This document shows positions 53,190 through 61,909 of a stretch of DNA of 64,000 nt, one piece after another. The stretch spans positions 2,976,001-3,040,000 of the forward strand of contig OW818693.1 of the NCBI GenBank assembly GCA_942493335.1, given 5' to 3'. The position numbers and the translations under genes were made by a program. The notes beneath the pieces are model-generated. The model was given only the letters and a program-made list of their open reading frames with translations, had not been told where the DNA came from and did no database searches. This stretch comes from JAEWSN01 sp942493335 (GTDB lineage Bacteria; Bacillota; Clostridia; DSM-8532). The first letter of the stretch is position 1. Every line of letters begins with the position of its first letter.

Positions 53190-54044
53190 ATGGATTGGGC
53201 GAAAGTGAAGACCTTCTTCATTCTCCTGCTGCTGTGCCTGAATGTGTTCCTGACGGGATCGCTGCTGTATGGCGCAAGATCGGGCGCGTCGTCCGATGCG
53301 TACCTGTCTTACGCGGACAAGATTCTGGCGGACAGAGGTATTCTTTCAACCGGAGAATGGCCTGTGGGTCCGCCGGAAGCAGGAATGCTCCAATTCGACA
53401 ATGAAGAGTCGGACGCGGTCCTGAAGAAAATCCTGGATCGCCTCCTGCCAGGCGCAGAAATCATACAGGGTGTTCAGGATGGGAAACTGAGGGAATACCA
53501 GGTCGGAACCAGGAGCCTGGTGATTGGGGATCCGACGGGAACCGGCAATGTGACGATTCATTTCACAGACACTTCGTCCGGTTACCGGCTGGATACAAAG
53601 TCGGAGCAAATTCGGACACGGGAGGTCAAAGCCCTGTTGAAGGCGATCGGTCTTGGCGCCTATCACCTTGTACAGGATACGGTGAGAGAGACGAAGGATG
53701 GAACGGTTCTATCCTTTGTACAGCCGTATGAAAAGGGTCACATTTTCGACAATCGCGTCTCCCTTGTTTTGAATGACTCCGGCGTATCGGACTTGTTGAT
53801 TTCCCTTCGCACCGTTCGGCAAAAGATCGCACCACCGGGCGGGGGTTCCTGGGAAGTGCTTTCTGCGAGACAGGCGCTGATTCTTTCTCCGCTCCGCGGA
53901 CCGCTGCAGATCCGTGAAATGAGCTTCGGCTGGAGTCAGGAAAATGCGGGCCAGCAGTATTTCAGTCCGATCTGGCGCATTCTGACGGAGGACGGACAGG
54001 AATACCGGCTCAACGGATATACAGGCGTATTGCGGCAGCAGTGA
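53190..54044 (+). CDS. yycI: WalRK regulatory protein YycI
   Basis: A 284-residue bitopic membrane protein beginning MDWAKVKTFFILLLLCLNVF, the family N-terminus. The extracellular domain matches the YycI pattern in size. In Bacillus YycH and YycI form a complex with WalK and restrain it. AAGGAGG precedes the ATG, which is one base after the yycH stop. Confidence 0.9.
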   Translation: MDWAKVKTFFILLLLCLNVFLTGSLLYGARSGASSDAYLSYADKILADRGILSTGEWPVGPPEAGMLQFDNEESDAVLKKILDRLLPGAEIIQGVQDGKLREYQVGTRSLVIGDPTGTGNVTIHFTDTSSGYRLDTKSEQIRTREVKALLKAIGLGAYHLVQDTVRETKDGTVLSFVQPYEKGHIFDNRVSLVLNDSGVSDLLISLRTVRQKIAPPGGGSWEVLSARQALILSPLRGPLQIREMSFGWSQENAGQQYFSPIWRILTEDGQEYRLNGYTGVLRQQ

Positions 54045-54075
54045 GGAGGCCGGGTTTCCTCCACCGCCGTCCTCA

Positions 54076-54084
54076 TGGTATAAT
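54076..54084 (+). promoter_or_regulatory. Possible extended -10 promoter of murA
   Basis: TGG-TATAAT lies 80 bp before the murA start; the -35 region is weak. A short GGAGG/CCTCC hairpin lies upstream. Confidence 0.45.
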
Positions 54085-54164
54085 ATCTGGATGGAACGCA
54101 AACACAGGAATCACAGGGGTTTCACGCCCTTTATGGATTTTGGGATCAGAAGGCAGGTGGAGAA

Positions 54165-55448
54165 GTGGACAAACTCATCATACGCGGTCGGACACCCCTG
54201 AAGGGTGAAGTGACTGTCAGCGGAGCGAAAAACGCCGCATTGGGTGTGTTGCCCGCAGCCCTGCTGGCCCGGGGAATCTGCACCATTGAAAATGTTCCGG
54301 ACATCCTCGACATCGACAGGATGAAGCATATTCTTGGCGCACTCGGCGCGAAATTCGAAACCGTGAATCACGATACCATTCGTATGGACACCACCGGCGT
54401 GACGGCCTTTCTTTCGACCGGCGACGACATGCATCGGCTGCGTGCATCCTATTACCTGATGGGCGCGCTGCTCGGACGGTTTCACGAAGCGGTGATCACC
54501 TTTCCGGGCGGATGCGATTTCGGCAACCGGCCCATTGATCTCCACATCAAGGGATTTGAGGCGCTTGGCGCAACCGTGGTCATTGATCACGGCTGCATCC
54601 ACCTGAAAGCGGACCGGCTTGTCGGTGCCCCCATTTACCTGGATGTGGTCAGTGTCGGTGCAACCATCAATATCATGCTGGCGGCGGTCTATGCCGAAGG
54701 CACCACCACCATTGAAAACGCGGCAAAGGAACCCCATATTGTTGATGTCGCCACCTTCCTCAACGCATTGGGCGCGGATGTGAAAGGCGCAGGCACGGAT
54801 GTCATCAAGATCCGAGGCGTCAGGGAACTTCATGCCGGGGTTACCCACAGCATTATACCGGACCAGATCGAAGCCGGCACCTTCATGGTGGCGGCCGCAG
54901 CCACGCGGGGCGATGTGCTGGTGAAAAATGTCATTCCGAAGCATATGGAATCTCTCACAGCCAAGTTGATGGAGATGAACGTGTCGGTGGAACTCCTGGA
55001 TGACAGCATCCACATTCATCCGGGCACGGGTTCGCTGACAAAGGCCAATATCAAGACCCTTCCGTATCCCGGGTTTCCGACTGACCTGCAGCCTCCGGTT
55101 GCGGTCCTGCTGATGCAGGCACAGGGGGTTTCCACGATCACGGAAAGCATCTGGGACAACCGGTTCAAGTATCTGGAGGAATTGCGCCGGATGGGAGCGG
55201 ACGTTCAGGTAAATGGTCGGGTCGCCATGATAGACGGAGGCAAAGTTCTTTCCGGCTGCGCCATTCATGCGCTGGATCTGCGTGCCGGCGCCGCCTGCGT
55301 GCTGGCCGGGCTGGTGGCCGAGGGTGAAACGGAAATCATGAATGTTCAATACATTGATCGCGGATACGAGAACCTTGTGGAGAAACTCAAGGCCCTGGGT
55401 GCGGATATCCGTCGGGAAGCGGGCAGTTTCCCCGAAAGCAGCCAATGA
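54165..55448 (+). CDS. murA: UDP-N-acetylglucosamine 1-carboxyvinyltransferase MurA
   Basis: First committed enzyme of peptidoglycan precursor synthesis, transferring enolpyruvate to UDP-GlcNAc. The 427-residue protein starts DKLIIRGRTPLKGEVTVSGA and has the KNAAL motif. The active-site loop is FPGGCDFGNRPIDLH with the Cys (near residue 117) that reacts with fosfomycin, so it is expected to be sensitive. GTG start at 54165 with AGGTGGAG upstream. Its placement inside the wal locus, between yycI and walJ, links it to wall synthesis control; it overlaps walJ by 4 bp. Confidence 0.97.
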   Translation: MDKLIIRGRTPLKGEVTVSGAKNAALGVLPAALLARGICTIENVPDILDIDRMKHILGALGAKFETVNHDTIRMDTTGVTAFLSTGDDMHRLRASYYLMGALLGRFHEAVITFPGGCDFGNRPIDLHIKGFEALGATVVIDHGCIHLKADRLVGAPIYLDVVSVGATINIMLAAVYAEGTTTIENAAKEPHIVDVATFLNALGADVKGAGTDVIKIRGVRELHAGVTHSIIPDQIEAGTFMVAAAATRGDVLVKNVIPKHMESLTAKLMEMNVSVELLDDSIHIHPGTGSLTKANIKTLPYPGFPTDLQPPVAVLLMQAQGVSTITESIWDNRFKYLEELRRMGADVQVNGRVAMIDGGKVLSGCAIHALDLRAGAACVLAGLVAEGETEIMNVQYIDRGYENLVEKLKALGADIRREAGSFPESSQ

Positions 55449-56503
55449 TCAAGTTAGTCAGTCTTTTCAGCGGTTCCAGCGGAAACTGTATTTTTCTGTC
55501 GAACGGCAAAACCCGCATCCTGATTGATGCCGGATTGTCCGGGAAACGCATTGAGTCGGCCCTTGCGGAAGTCGGGGAGCGGCCGGCGGATTTGAGCGCC
55601 ATTCTTGTCACCCATGAGCATAGCGACCATACGATGGGCATCGGGGTCATCGCACGTCGATACAAGATTCCGATCCATGCCAGCAACGGTACGTGGGAAG
55701 CGCTCGGAAAAGTTCCGGGCAAGCTTGGGCCGGACCAGAAATGCATCTTCGTGCCGGGCGAACGGTTCCGGATCGACGAGGTGGAGGTCGAACCCTTCAC
55801 CATTCCACACGATGCCGCCGAGCCGGTGGGTTATTCCTTTTATCTGGAGAACCGGAAAGTAACGGTGGCAACGGATCTTGGCCACATGAACCGCGCACTG
55901 CTCCGTAATCTCGAAGGCAGCGACCTGGTGCTGCTCGAATCCAATCATGACATCGAGATGCTGAAAATGGGCCGGTATCCCTGGCCGCTGAAACAGCGGA
56001 TTCTTGGGGATCACGGACATTTGTGCAACGACATGGCGGGCAAGGTGGTGGCGCATCTGGTGCAGAATGGCACAAAAGGCGTTCTGCTCGGACACTTGAG
56101 CCATGAAAACAACTTTCCCGAGCTGGCATGGCAAACTGCAGCCAATGCGCTCGCAGAGAAGAACCTGACACCTGGCGAGGGGTTCCACATGGAAGTGGCG
56201 CGACGTGACCGCACCAGCAGCATTGTCTGGATGGATGGGGACCGCGTTTGGAGCGAACCGGTCGGATTTGCCGGTCTTCCGCCGGAACAGATCGGTTTGC
56301 CGGGTCTGACGGGGTTGGACGGGGACATGAATCTTTCCGCAGAGGAGTGCTTTCCCAGCATGACAAGCCCGTCCGGTGGTTCGATACTGCCCGGCGGGAC
56401 GAAGCGTCCTGCTGCGAATCATGCGGATGCGAGACATCCAGATATAGATTCGTACTTGTCCGCGGAACTGCCTTCATTTCTGAAGGTCGCCGAGGATGAC
56501 TGA
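55445..56503 (+). CDS. walJ: Metallo-beta-lactamase fold protein WalJ (YycJ)
   Basis: Metallo-hydrolase/exonuclease-like protein of the wal locus. The N-terminal motif LFSGSSGNCIFL and the metal-binding THEHSDHTMGI are clear, with later histidines in HDAAEPVGY and GHLSHENNF. It is 352 residues against about 264; the last 90 residues are a Pro/Gly-rich extension of unknown role. It overlaps murA and rlmH by a few bases. Confidence 0.92.
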   Translation: MIKLVSLFSGSSGNCIFLSNGKTRILIDAGLSGKRIESALAEVGERPADLSAILVTHEHSDHTMGIGVIARRYKIPIHASNGTWEALGKVPGKLGPDQKCIFVPGERFRIDEVEVEPFTIPHDAAEPVGYSFYLENRKVTVATDLGHMNRALLRNLEGSDLVLLESNHDIEMLKMGRYPWPLKQRILGDHGHLCNDMAGKVVAHLVQNGTKGVLLGHLSHENNFPELAWQTAANALAEKNLTPGEGFHMEVARRDRTSSIVWMDGDRVWSEPVGFAGLPPEQIGLPGLTGLDGDMNLSAEECFPSMTSPSGGSILPGGTKRPAANHADARHPDIDSYLSAELPSFLKVAEDD

Positions 56504-56982
56504 TGCAGATTGAAGTCATTGCAGTCGGAAAACTGAAGGAGAAGTACTGGTCGGAGGCGCAGACGGAGTACGTCAAGCGCCTTTCGCGTTTTGCCGCGAC
56601 ATCGGTTCGGGAAGTGGCGGAGGAAAAACTGCCGGAGAATGCCACTCCCGCCATTGAGGAGCAGGGGCGGCAAAAGGAAGGTATACGCATCCTGCAGGCC
56701 ATTCCAAAACAGAGCATGCTCATCGTGTTGGACCTGTCCGGAGAATCTCCCGATTCACCCGGCCTGGCCGCACGTTTCCGCGAGTGGACAAACAAAGGAA
56801 AGAGTTCCTTCTCTTTTGTGATCGGAGGCTCGACCGGTTTGTCTCCCGAGGTTGTGAAGGCCGCCGAATATCGGCTTTGCCTTTCAAAACTCACCTTTCC
56901 CCACCAGATGGCCCGCATTGTGCTGTTGGAGCAGGTGTATCGGGCCATGAAAATCAATGGGAACGAGATCTATCACAAATAG
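56503..56982 (+). CDS. rlmH: 23S rRNA (pseudouridine1915-N3)-methyltransferase RlmH
   Basis: SPOUT methyltransferase that makes m3-pseudouridine 1915 in 23S rRNA. The 159 residues include the knot region FVIGGSTGLSPEVVKAAEY, LSKLTFPHQMARIVLLEQVY and the C-terminal YHK typical of the family. It shares one base with the walJ stop and ends the wal locus, its usual position. Confidence 0.97.
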   Translation: MQIEVIAVGKLKEKYWSEAQTEYVKRLSRFAATSVREVAEEKLPENATPAIEEQGRQKEGIRILQAIPKQSMLIVLDLSGESPDSPGLAARFREWTNKGKSSFSFVIGGSTGLSPEVVKAAEYRLCLSKLTFPHQMARIVLLEQVYRAMKINGNEIYHK

Positions 56983-57050
56983 CATTCCCCTGTGCGTATG
57001 GGAAAATTACAGCACTTCTTTGCCGAATTACCATCTCCGGAACGACGGAC

Positions 57051-57560
57051 TCATCTTCTTTTCCGTGTCAGAATAGCACCAACGAGTGCTCCGACAAGAA
57101 TGAGGGGCGCCAATTTGATGAACAGCCATTCAAATGCGTGAAAAGCGACCCCCACGACTGCGGTCTCGGGATCACTGTAGTCCCAGCCCAAATAAGGACT
57201 CTGCCATGCTGCCAAAGCAGAAAAAATGATGATGGTGACCATACACAAGGAGATGAGGAGCCAATGAAGCGTTTTCCGTCTCGATTCTTTCCTTTGTGCA
57301 AGCTGCAAGTTGATGATCTCCAGCTTTTCCGAGATGGCTTTAACGTCATCAACCCTCGACGTGGTCAATGTTTCTCCAAGCAAGGTACTCACAGGTGTTT
57401 CAAACACATCCGATATGGAAATCAGCATGTCGGAATCGGGAACCGAAAGTCCCTGCTCCCATTTGGAGATCGTTTGTCGCACCACATTCAGCTTGATGGC
57501 AAGTTCCTCCTGCGAGAGACCTTTTGATTTTCTGATTGTCTTGATGTTTTCGCTCAACAA
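57051..57560 (-). CDS. XRE-family helix-turn-helix protein with two membrane segments
   Basis: A 169-residue protein with an N-terminal HTH (about residues 5-60: KGLSQEELAIKLNVVRQTIS), a short coiled-coil linker, and two transmembrane helices in the C-terminal half. This layout is common in Bacillota membrane-tethered XRE regulators. It probably represses an adjacent or its own promoter; the target is unknown. It converges on rlmH. Confidence 0.85.
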   Translation of the reverse strand: MLSENIKTIRKSKGLSQEELAIKLNVVRQTISKWEQGLSVPDSDMLISISDVFETPVSTLLGETLTTSRVDDVKAISEKLEIINLQLAQRKESRRKTLHWLLISLCMVTIIIFSALAAWQSPYLGWDYSDPETAVVGVAFHAFEWLFIKLAPLILVGALVGAILTRKRR

Positions 57561-57600
57561 TGTGGCAACCGCCTTTCATTCAATCGGTGATTCCAGTGAA

Positions 57601-57734
57601 ACAACTCGCTTCCGCGAGTTGTGCTGCAGGAATTCATGAATTCCTGCAACCGAATGGCACGTTTCCATGCCCTTCATACACCAAATCATCGCTGGCATGA
57701 TTGTATGAAGAACTGCCCGTTGCGACAAGCAACG
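57601..57734. other. Cluster of consecutive hairpins in the spacer before the XRE gene
   Basis: The 265-bp spacer 57561-57825 has no gene but a chain of inverted repeats: 9-bp arms at 57601-57609/57614-57622; a 24-bp perfect palindrome at 57625-57648 centred on AATTCATGAATT; 9-bp arms at 57672-57680/57702-57710 with a nested pair; and CGTTGC/GCAACG at 57718-57723/57729-57734. It may be RNA structure or a regulator target. Confidence 0.65.
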
Positions 57735-57825
57735 CAAAGTAACATGAAGCCTTCCAGCCCTTATAGCATGAAAACATGACGAAAAGCATCGCTGTGCTTC
57801 CCGCTCAGCAATCGTCCCATGCGGA

Positions 57826-59127
57826 TCAGCCAGCGGCTGCCGTGCCCGCCGGCACCTTGATTTCCTCCCCCTGGATGTACCGCGCCCGGATCCACCGGTC
57901 GTCGCCGCAGTAACAGAAGCGTTCCAGCCTCTCGGCCGGTGCGAGGCCGGCCTTCGGCATGGGTATCGCGTTGTCGTCGATCACCAGGGCGTTGAAGGCC
58001 CAGCCGGGCTCAAACGCGCCGACTTGTCCGAACAGACTCCCGCCGGAACGGGTGCCCATCCAGAACGCTTCAGCAAAGGTGACCGCATCCCATTCCGGGG
58101 ACAAAAAGCGCCGGAGCTTGGAATACCGGACGGTCGCGGCAACCGCCGAAGCGATGGACAGACGCGCACCGGAACCGATGTCGCTGCCGAGGGCGAGCGC
58201 AGCCCCGCAGGCGAGCAGCTGCTTGACGGGCATGATGCCGCCTGCGGCGATATTCGCGGTGGCTTCCGGGCAATGGACGACCCAGACGTCCATCGAGGCC
58301 AGCATGCGGATGGTTTCCTCGTCCGGAAAGATGCAGTGCGCCATGATGGCCGGCGTCCGTCCCGCGAGGCCGTGCCGCCGGAAGATGGACAGGCCGTTCG
58401 GATCGTGCGGGAACAGCGCCCGAACGGCCCCGATCTCCTCGATGGATTCGGATACATGCGAGTGTACGGGAACGCCGTACCGGTCAGCCAGCCCGCCCAG
58501 CGCCTCCAGCAGTTCATCGGTGCAGGTGAGGGTGAAGCGGGGGACCAGGCAGGGCTTCACATTGCCGACACCCGGGTGGGTTTCGAGGAACCGTGCGGTC
58601 GATGCCACCGATACCTCCGTCGTTTCAATGTAGTCCGGCGGTCCGTTGCGGTCCATGTTCAGCTTGCCGCTGAATGCGTACAGTTTTCGTTCTGCGAGCG
58701 CGCGGAACAGGATGTCGGAGGCTTCCTCGTGCAGGGTCGGAAACGGACAGACCGCCAGGGTACCCTGCCGGAGCAACTCGTCCGTGAATTGCGTGTAGAT
58801 GTCGCGTGCGTGCGCGGGGTCGGCGAAGGCGGCTTCCGTGGGGTAGGTGTGGACGTCCAGCCACTGAAGCAGGGGCAGGTCCATTCCCAGGCCGCGCTGC
58901 AGGAACTGGGGCGCATGCGTGTGCAGGTCGCAGAAACCGGGAATGATCAGCCGATCCGACCAGTCGATGATCGCATCCGTGGGAAACGCCTCCGGAACGT
59001 GGTCGCATATCTCCCGCACCAGGCCGTTCTCCACGATCAGGCAGGCATCCGCCCGACTGACGAGTGTGTCTTTGTCCTGACTGTACAGCACATGGCCGAG
59101 ATACGCACGGCAGGCGGTATTCACCAT
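57826..59127 (-). CDS. guaD: Guanine deaminase
   Basis: Zinc amidohydrolase converting guanine to xanthine. The 433-residue protein has PGFCDLHTHAPQ with the metal histidines, MDRNGPPDY, PRFTLTC, HSHVSE, MAHC, and LGSDIGSG with the catalytic Asp, the full set for the GuaD type. The ATG at 59127 has AAAGGAG eight bases upstream; an earlier in-frame start at 59184 adds residues that do not match the family. It lies 121 bp downstream of the AraC-type gene and may be co-transcribed. Confidence 0.93.
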   Translation of the reverse strand: MVNTACRAYLGHVLYSQDKDTLVSRADACLIVENGLVREICDHVPEAFPTDAIIDWSDRLIIPGFCDLHTHAPQFLQRGLGMDLPLLQWLDVHTYPTEAAFADPAHARDIYTQFTDELLRQGTLAVCPFPTLHEEASDILFRALAERKLYAFSGKLNMDRNGPPDYIETTEVSVASTARFLETHPGVGNVKPCLVPRFTLTCTDELLEALGGLADRYGVPVHSHVSESIEEIGAVRALFPHDPNGLSIFRRHGLAGRTPAIMAHCIFPDEETIRMLASMDVWVVHCPEATANIAAGGIMPVKQLLACGAALALGSDIGSGARLSIASAVAATVRYSKLRRFLSPEWDAVTFAEAFWMGTRSGGSLFGQVGAFEPGWAFNALVIDDNAIPMPKAGLAPAERLERFCYCGDDRWIRARYIQGEEIKVPAGTAAAG

Positions 59128-59248
59128 GACGGGGCTCCTTTCGCGGTTCGCACGGAGTGCGCGCCGGATTTCCCCTTGCATCATACTCCGTTGCAGATAT
59201 GGGTTTCAAGGCCGCTGCTGCCCGGAGCATGGCGGGAACTGGTTCCGC

Positions 59249-61567
59249 TCAGTCCGCCGGCACGGCTTCCCGGTACTGGGTGGCGCTGACGTGGTGGATG
59301 CGCTTGAAGGCGCGGCAGAATGTGTTGGATGAGTTGTAGCCTGTCATTTCGGCGATTTCCTTGATGGTGCGCTGGGTTTCCGTGAGGAACGCAAGCGCCT
59401 TTTTCATGCGGATCTGCTCGAGTCGGACGGAGAAGTTCTCACCGGTCTGCTCCTTGAAGAACTGGCTCAGATAGACCTCCGAAAGGTGGAACTGCTGTGC
59501 GATGGAGGCCAGACACAGGTTCGCGTCCATGTAGTGCGCTTCAAGGTGATGCAGGATGTCGTCGGTCAACAGGCTGTTGTGGCTCTTCTTGCGCTCGTTG
59601 ATGCCGTCGCAGATCCGCAGCAGCTGGTCACGGATGGCATGAAAGAGGACGATTGGTGGCTCGGTGCCCTCAATGAGCCGGGCCGCGATGCCGGCGGTGG
59701 CTGTGCGAACCGTCCGATCGCCCAGTACAACCTGTTCCTGCAGTTTTGTGAGCGTGCCAAGCAACTCGAAGAGGAACACCGTGCGAGTAGCGGGCGGGAG
59801 CACCCTCTCCTTCAGATTCTCGCATGCCAGCATGTCGAGCAGGGCGGCGGCCTCGTCGTGCAGACCGGCACGCACCTGGTTGATGAGCCGTGCTTCCACC
59901 TCTTCCGGATAGTGGTAGGACTTGTCGTTCCGGGGGATGTCCCAGTACCAGACTGTTGGATTCCAGCTCTCAGGCGGGGTGATGTGCAACAGGCTTTTCG
60001 CCTGCTTGTAGGCGGTGGCGGCTTCGAGCAGCGTGGTATGCACATCACTGACATAGCAGGAGAGGATGATGCGGTTCTCACGCATCAGGTCGCCGGACAG
60101 GCACTGCAGGACGATTTTTACGGCTGTCTCCCAGGTCTCTCGGGTGGCCGATTCGCAAGAGACGAGCAGTGCGACGTCATCCTGATCAAGGTCGTGCGGA
60201 TGGATGCCGTCGATGGCAGATGTGCGCAATGCCTCACGCACCAGCAGGCGTTTCATGGCAAGTTCCTCGAGGATAGGTGTGGATACCGCATCGTGATACC
60301 CTTTCAAGTGCAGGATGATGACACCGAAAGCATTGCCCTCGATGTGCAGGTCCACATGCCGCATCCAGGTCTCAAGCTCATGCCCGTTCCGGATTTCGCC
60401 GGCATACAGCCGGCGGAAAAAACTGTCGCGCAGGATGGGCAACTGTTCCTCTGCGTTCCTCTGCAGGGCATCGTTGTTGACCATGAGGTTCGAAAGGGTG
60501 TTGCCGATCAGCGAATAGGCACGACGGACGTCGGCCGGACCCGGATCGCGTCCGCGAATGGCCTGTACGAGCCGAGTCAACGGGCGACTGTTCCAATAGG
60601 CAAGAAGGCTGGCGATCAGGATGCCCAGAAGCAGGAATGCAAAAAAGACCGCGAGCATGGTTCGGTTGACCTGTGTCACCTTGCGGACAACGGAGGCATA
60701 CGGTTGGGCCACCACATAGCGCCAGTGGTTGTAGTCGGAGGTGGTGTGGGTGATGAGGAGGTCGTTTTGGCGGAACGAGTGCCCGGAGGCAGGCAGTGCG
60801 AGATCCTTGGGGATCGGCTGTCCGCTTCGCGAAGAGACCGATGTCAGGATGGTGCCGTTCTCATCGGATATGTAAGCCCACCCTTCCCCCGACGTGTCGA
60901 GGCCTGCGAGTTCGGACTGTATCTGCACGTTGTCGATCAATACGAGCACCACACCCTTGGAGGTGACGTTGTCGTCCAGGCTTTGCAGGCAGGTCAGAAT
61001 CGGGCGTCTACCGTTACGATACGCAGCTGTCTGGGCCGGCAGGTAGCGGTTGTGATGATATTCGTCGAACAACAGGCTGCGCCAGGCAGCCTCCGACATA
61101 TCGGGATAACGAAAGACCGCCTCATGGAAGTCACCCAGGCGGTACGTCAGGTTTGGCCCCAGTGCGACATCGCCATCCTCATACAGAATGAAATACTCGA
61201 GCATGAAGTTATTGGTCAGGGCATAATCGACCAGTGTTTCGCGCGTGTCGAGGACCTGCATGATGTTGCGGCCCTTGAACGGGTCGGTCACATCCTGAAA
61301 ATCGAGTACAGGTGCACTGCCCGCCACAAACTGGGTGATGCTGGCGATCTCGGAGAGGCGGCGGTCCATGCTGCGGCGACCCTGTTCCAGAATGGCATAG
61401 TTGTTCTCCACCACTTCTTTTTCCAGCAAGCCGATGGTGCTTCGATTCACCAGCACGCCGACGAGCAGCGAGGTCAGCAGGATGGCGGCGTAGGGAAGCA
61501 GAAAGTGCAGCATGATGCGGCTGGCCGGAAGGCGTTTGCCCATGGGTTCCCGAGAATGGCGCGGCAT
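59249..61567 (-). CDS. Membrane-anchored AraC-family regulator (sensor domain plus HTH)
   Basis: A 772-residue one-component regulator. It has an N-terminal helix (HFLLPYAAILLTSLLVGVLV), an extracellular sensor of about 250 residues (dCache-like), a second helix (TMLAVFFAFLLLGILIASLL), a cytoplasmic middle region, and a C-terminal AraC DNA-binding domain with two HTHs (LASIAQQFHLSEVYLSQFFK; IKEIAEMTGYNSSNTFCRAF). ATG 61567 follows GGAGG by 6 bases. Such proteins commonly sit beside LplABC-type sugar operons and activate them. Here it is divergent from the lipoprotein gene, so regulation of that operon is likely. Confidence 0.9.
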   Translation of the reverse strand: MPRHSREPMGKRLPASRIMLHFLLPYAAILLTSLLVGVLVNRSTIGLLEKEVVENNYAILEQGRRSMDRRLSEIASITQFVAGSAPVLDFQDVTDPFKGRNIMQVLDTRETLVDYALTNNFMLEYFILYEDGDVALGPNLTYRLGDFHEAVFRYPDMSEAAWRSLLFDEYHHNRYLPAQTAAYRNGRRPILTCLQSLDDNVTSKGVVLVLIDNVQIQSELAGLDTSGEGWAYISDENGTILTSVSSRSGQPIPKDLALPASGHSFRQNDLLITHTTSDYNHWRYVVAQPYASVVRKVTQVNRTMLAVFFAFLLLGILIASLLAYWNSRPLTRLVQAIRGRDPGPADVRRAYSLIGNTLSNLMVNNDALQRNAEEQLPILRDSFFRRLYAGEIRNGHELETWMRHVDLHIEGNAFGVIILHLKGYHDAVSTPILEELAMKRLLVREALRTSAIDGIHPHDLDQDDVALLVSCESATRETWETAVKIVLQCLSGDLMRENRIILSCYVSDVHTTLLEAATAYKQAKSLLHITPPESWNPTVWYWDIPRNDKSYHYPEEVEARLINQVRAGLHDEAAALLDMLACENLKERVLPPATRTVFLFELLGTLTKLQEQVVLGDRTVRTATAGIAARLIEGTEPPIVLFHAIRDQLLRICDGINERKKSHNSLLTDDILHHLEAHYMDANLCLASIAQQFHLSEVYLSQFFKEQTGENFSVRLEQIRMKKALAFLTETQRTIKEIAEMTGYNSSNTFCRAFKRIHHVSATQYREAVPAD

Positions 61568-61909
61568 GCTTCCCCTCCCTTCATGTGATGGTCCTGTTGC
61601 ATTATACACCGATGGCGATGGTGCGATGCAAGATCACATATGCCCTAACACGCGTCCGAACGCGGGAAGCCTTGCCGTAAACATGCGTTTCTTGAGGATT
61701 GCACACGGCGGGCCGTGTTTGCACATGCCTGTTCCTGCCTGGCGCACATGTGTGAAAAGAAACGGAATGGCCGTTCCTGTCCACTGCACATGGAACGCGA
61801 CAGTGTCGATATCCAGGAGCGGCACCGGGATGATACCATAAGGACATGGGCCGGCCGGCCATATCGTTGCACATCCAAACGAGGAACATCCAAGGGAGGA
61901 AACGTGAGA
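61568..61909. promoter_or_regulatory. Divergent regulatory spacer before the second sugar operon
   Basis: No gene is seen in this 342-bp spacer. It holds several copies of a TGCACA-type motif: TTGCACA near 61699, 61720 and 61868, CGCACATG near 61743 and TGCACATG near 61785, plus an inverted repeat ACACGGC-GG-GCCGTGT at about 61703-61718. They are candidate sites for the divergent AraC-type regulator; no convincing -35/-10 pair was found. Confidence 0.4.

Noticed and set aside
54111..55445. A 444-codon minus-strand frame antisense to murA
   Set aside because: MurA motifs lie on the plus strand; the antisense product shows no domain.
59486..61588. A 700-codon open frame on the plus strand antisense to the AraC-type gene
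   Set aside because: It mirrors the minus-strand gene, has no ribosome binding site or recognisable domain, and is explained by GC-biased codons of the true gene.
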